From M3007 sp038203695 (GTDB taxonomy: Bacteria > Bacteroidota > Bacteroidia > Chitinophagales > Saprospiraceae): a stretch of 13,226 bases of DNA. Numbering within the stretch: position 1 is the first letter of the stretch; every line of letters starts with the position of its first letter. Shown here in pieces: positions 12,873 through 13,226 of the stretch. The notes under the pieces were generated by a model that saw only the letters and a program-made list of their open reading frames with translations, made no database searches and was not told the origin of the DNA. Made by a program: the position numbers and the translations under genes. The stretch is taken from contig JBBRDQ010000140.1 of NCBI GenBank assembly GCA_038203695.1, positions 1-13,226 of the forward strand, in the 5' to 3' direction.

Positions 12873-13226
12873 TTATTCTACTTTTACCCGCACGCCCTTG
12901 GAATGCGTCGTAAACTCCGGCGCGTACATACACTGCATCGTGGTGATACCGTTCGACATATCGCCTTTTTGCGACACCACCAGCGGGTACTCGAATACAT
13001 AGGTGCCGCGCGGCAGGTTGTCGATAAAGAAGTGGGTGGCCAGGTCTTTGGTGCTTTCGTAATAACCCAGTCCGCCCTGCCATTTGTACTGACTCAGTAC
13101 GTTGGTCGGTTCGAGTCCGGCAGCGCGCATATCTTTCAGGTGTACGTACTCCATCGGCCGATCCACGCGAATTTCGATGCGCACTTTGATCTTATCGCCC
13201 CGGTGCAGCGCGGCACCTTCCGCAAT
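12873..13226 (-). CDS. Alpha-2-macroglobulin family protein, C-terminal fragment
   Basis: The last 118 codons of a minus-strand gene that runs off the right edge; the frame stays open to base 13226 and ends with TAA at 12873. The visible part (117 residues) matches the C-terminal domain of bacterial alpha-2-macroglobulins, including EYVHLKDMRAAGLEP, YKWQGGLGYYESTKDLATHF, LPRGTYVFEYPLVVSQKGD and MSNGITTMQCMYAPEF. Such proteins are large periplasmic or envelope-anchored protease traps, often paired with penicillin-binding protein 1C. The signal peptide, bait region and any thioester motif lie outside the window, so the subtype cannot be told. This appears to be ordinary chromosomal content and not part of the mobile element. 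Confidence 0.88.
   Translation of the reverse strand: MAEGAALHRGDKIKVRIEIRVDRPMEYVHLKDMRAAGLEPTNVLSQYKWQGGLGYYESTKDLATHFFIDNLPRGTYVFEYPLVVSQKGDMSNGITTMQCMYAPEFTTHSKGVRVKVE

Overview
The window looks like chromosomal DNA of a member of the Bacteroidota. Promoter-like sites match the phylum's TTTG-N19-TAnnTTTG pattern, and ribosome-binding sequences are weak. Several proteins belong to families common in this phylum: a BT4734-type primase-like protein, a LytTR response regulator, a TIR protein with a probable EAD11-type adaptor, and a large alpha-2-macroglobulin. The genus cannot be fixed from the sequence; a Saprospiria- or Cytophagales-like host is a guess.

Positions 1 to about 8,690 hold the distal part of what appears to be an integrated mobile element, with all genes on the plus strand. 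In order they are: an unassigned 220-aa protein ending at a hairpin terminator; an excisionase-like helix-turn-helix protein; a DUF3987 P-loop ATPase with a C-terminal helix-turn-helix; a non-coding block with ten copies of GTCCCA in nested symmetric order; a BT4734-type primase-like protein; two conserved hypothetical proteins; and a 1,015-aa restriction-methylation fusion enzyme. The ATPase, GTCCCA block and primase together resemble a replication module with its origin. The restriction enzyme looks like cargo, and the part encoding its specificity domain is far richer in A+T than the rest of the gene. No integrase, relaxase or capsid gene is visible, so the element probably continues left of base 1.

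Positions 8,691 to 8,995 hold a tRNA-Val(GAC) to tRNA-Pro(GGG) operon on the minus strand, with a recognisable promoter and terminator. The tRNA-Pro end is a plausible landmark for the element boundary, but no att repeat can be shown inside the window.

Positions 9,028 to 11,656 hold a plus-strand pair that looks like a biological-conflict (defence) locus. The first gene encodes an N-terminal adaptor domain fused to a TIR domain that keeps its catalytic glutamate. The second encodes a protein with a DUF4062-like N-terminus followed by a helical region, with no visible NTPase.

Positions 11,697 to 13,226 look like ordinary chromosome: a LytTR response regulator on the minus strand, a gene-free 468-bp spacer full of inverted repeats, and the C-terminus of an alpha-2-macroglobulin that runs off the right edge.
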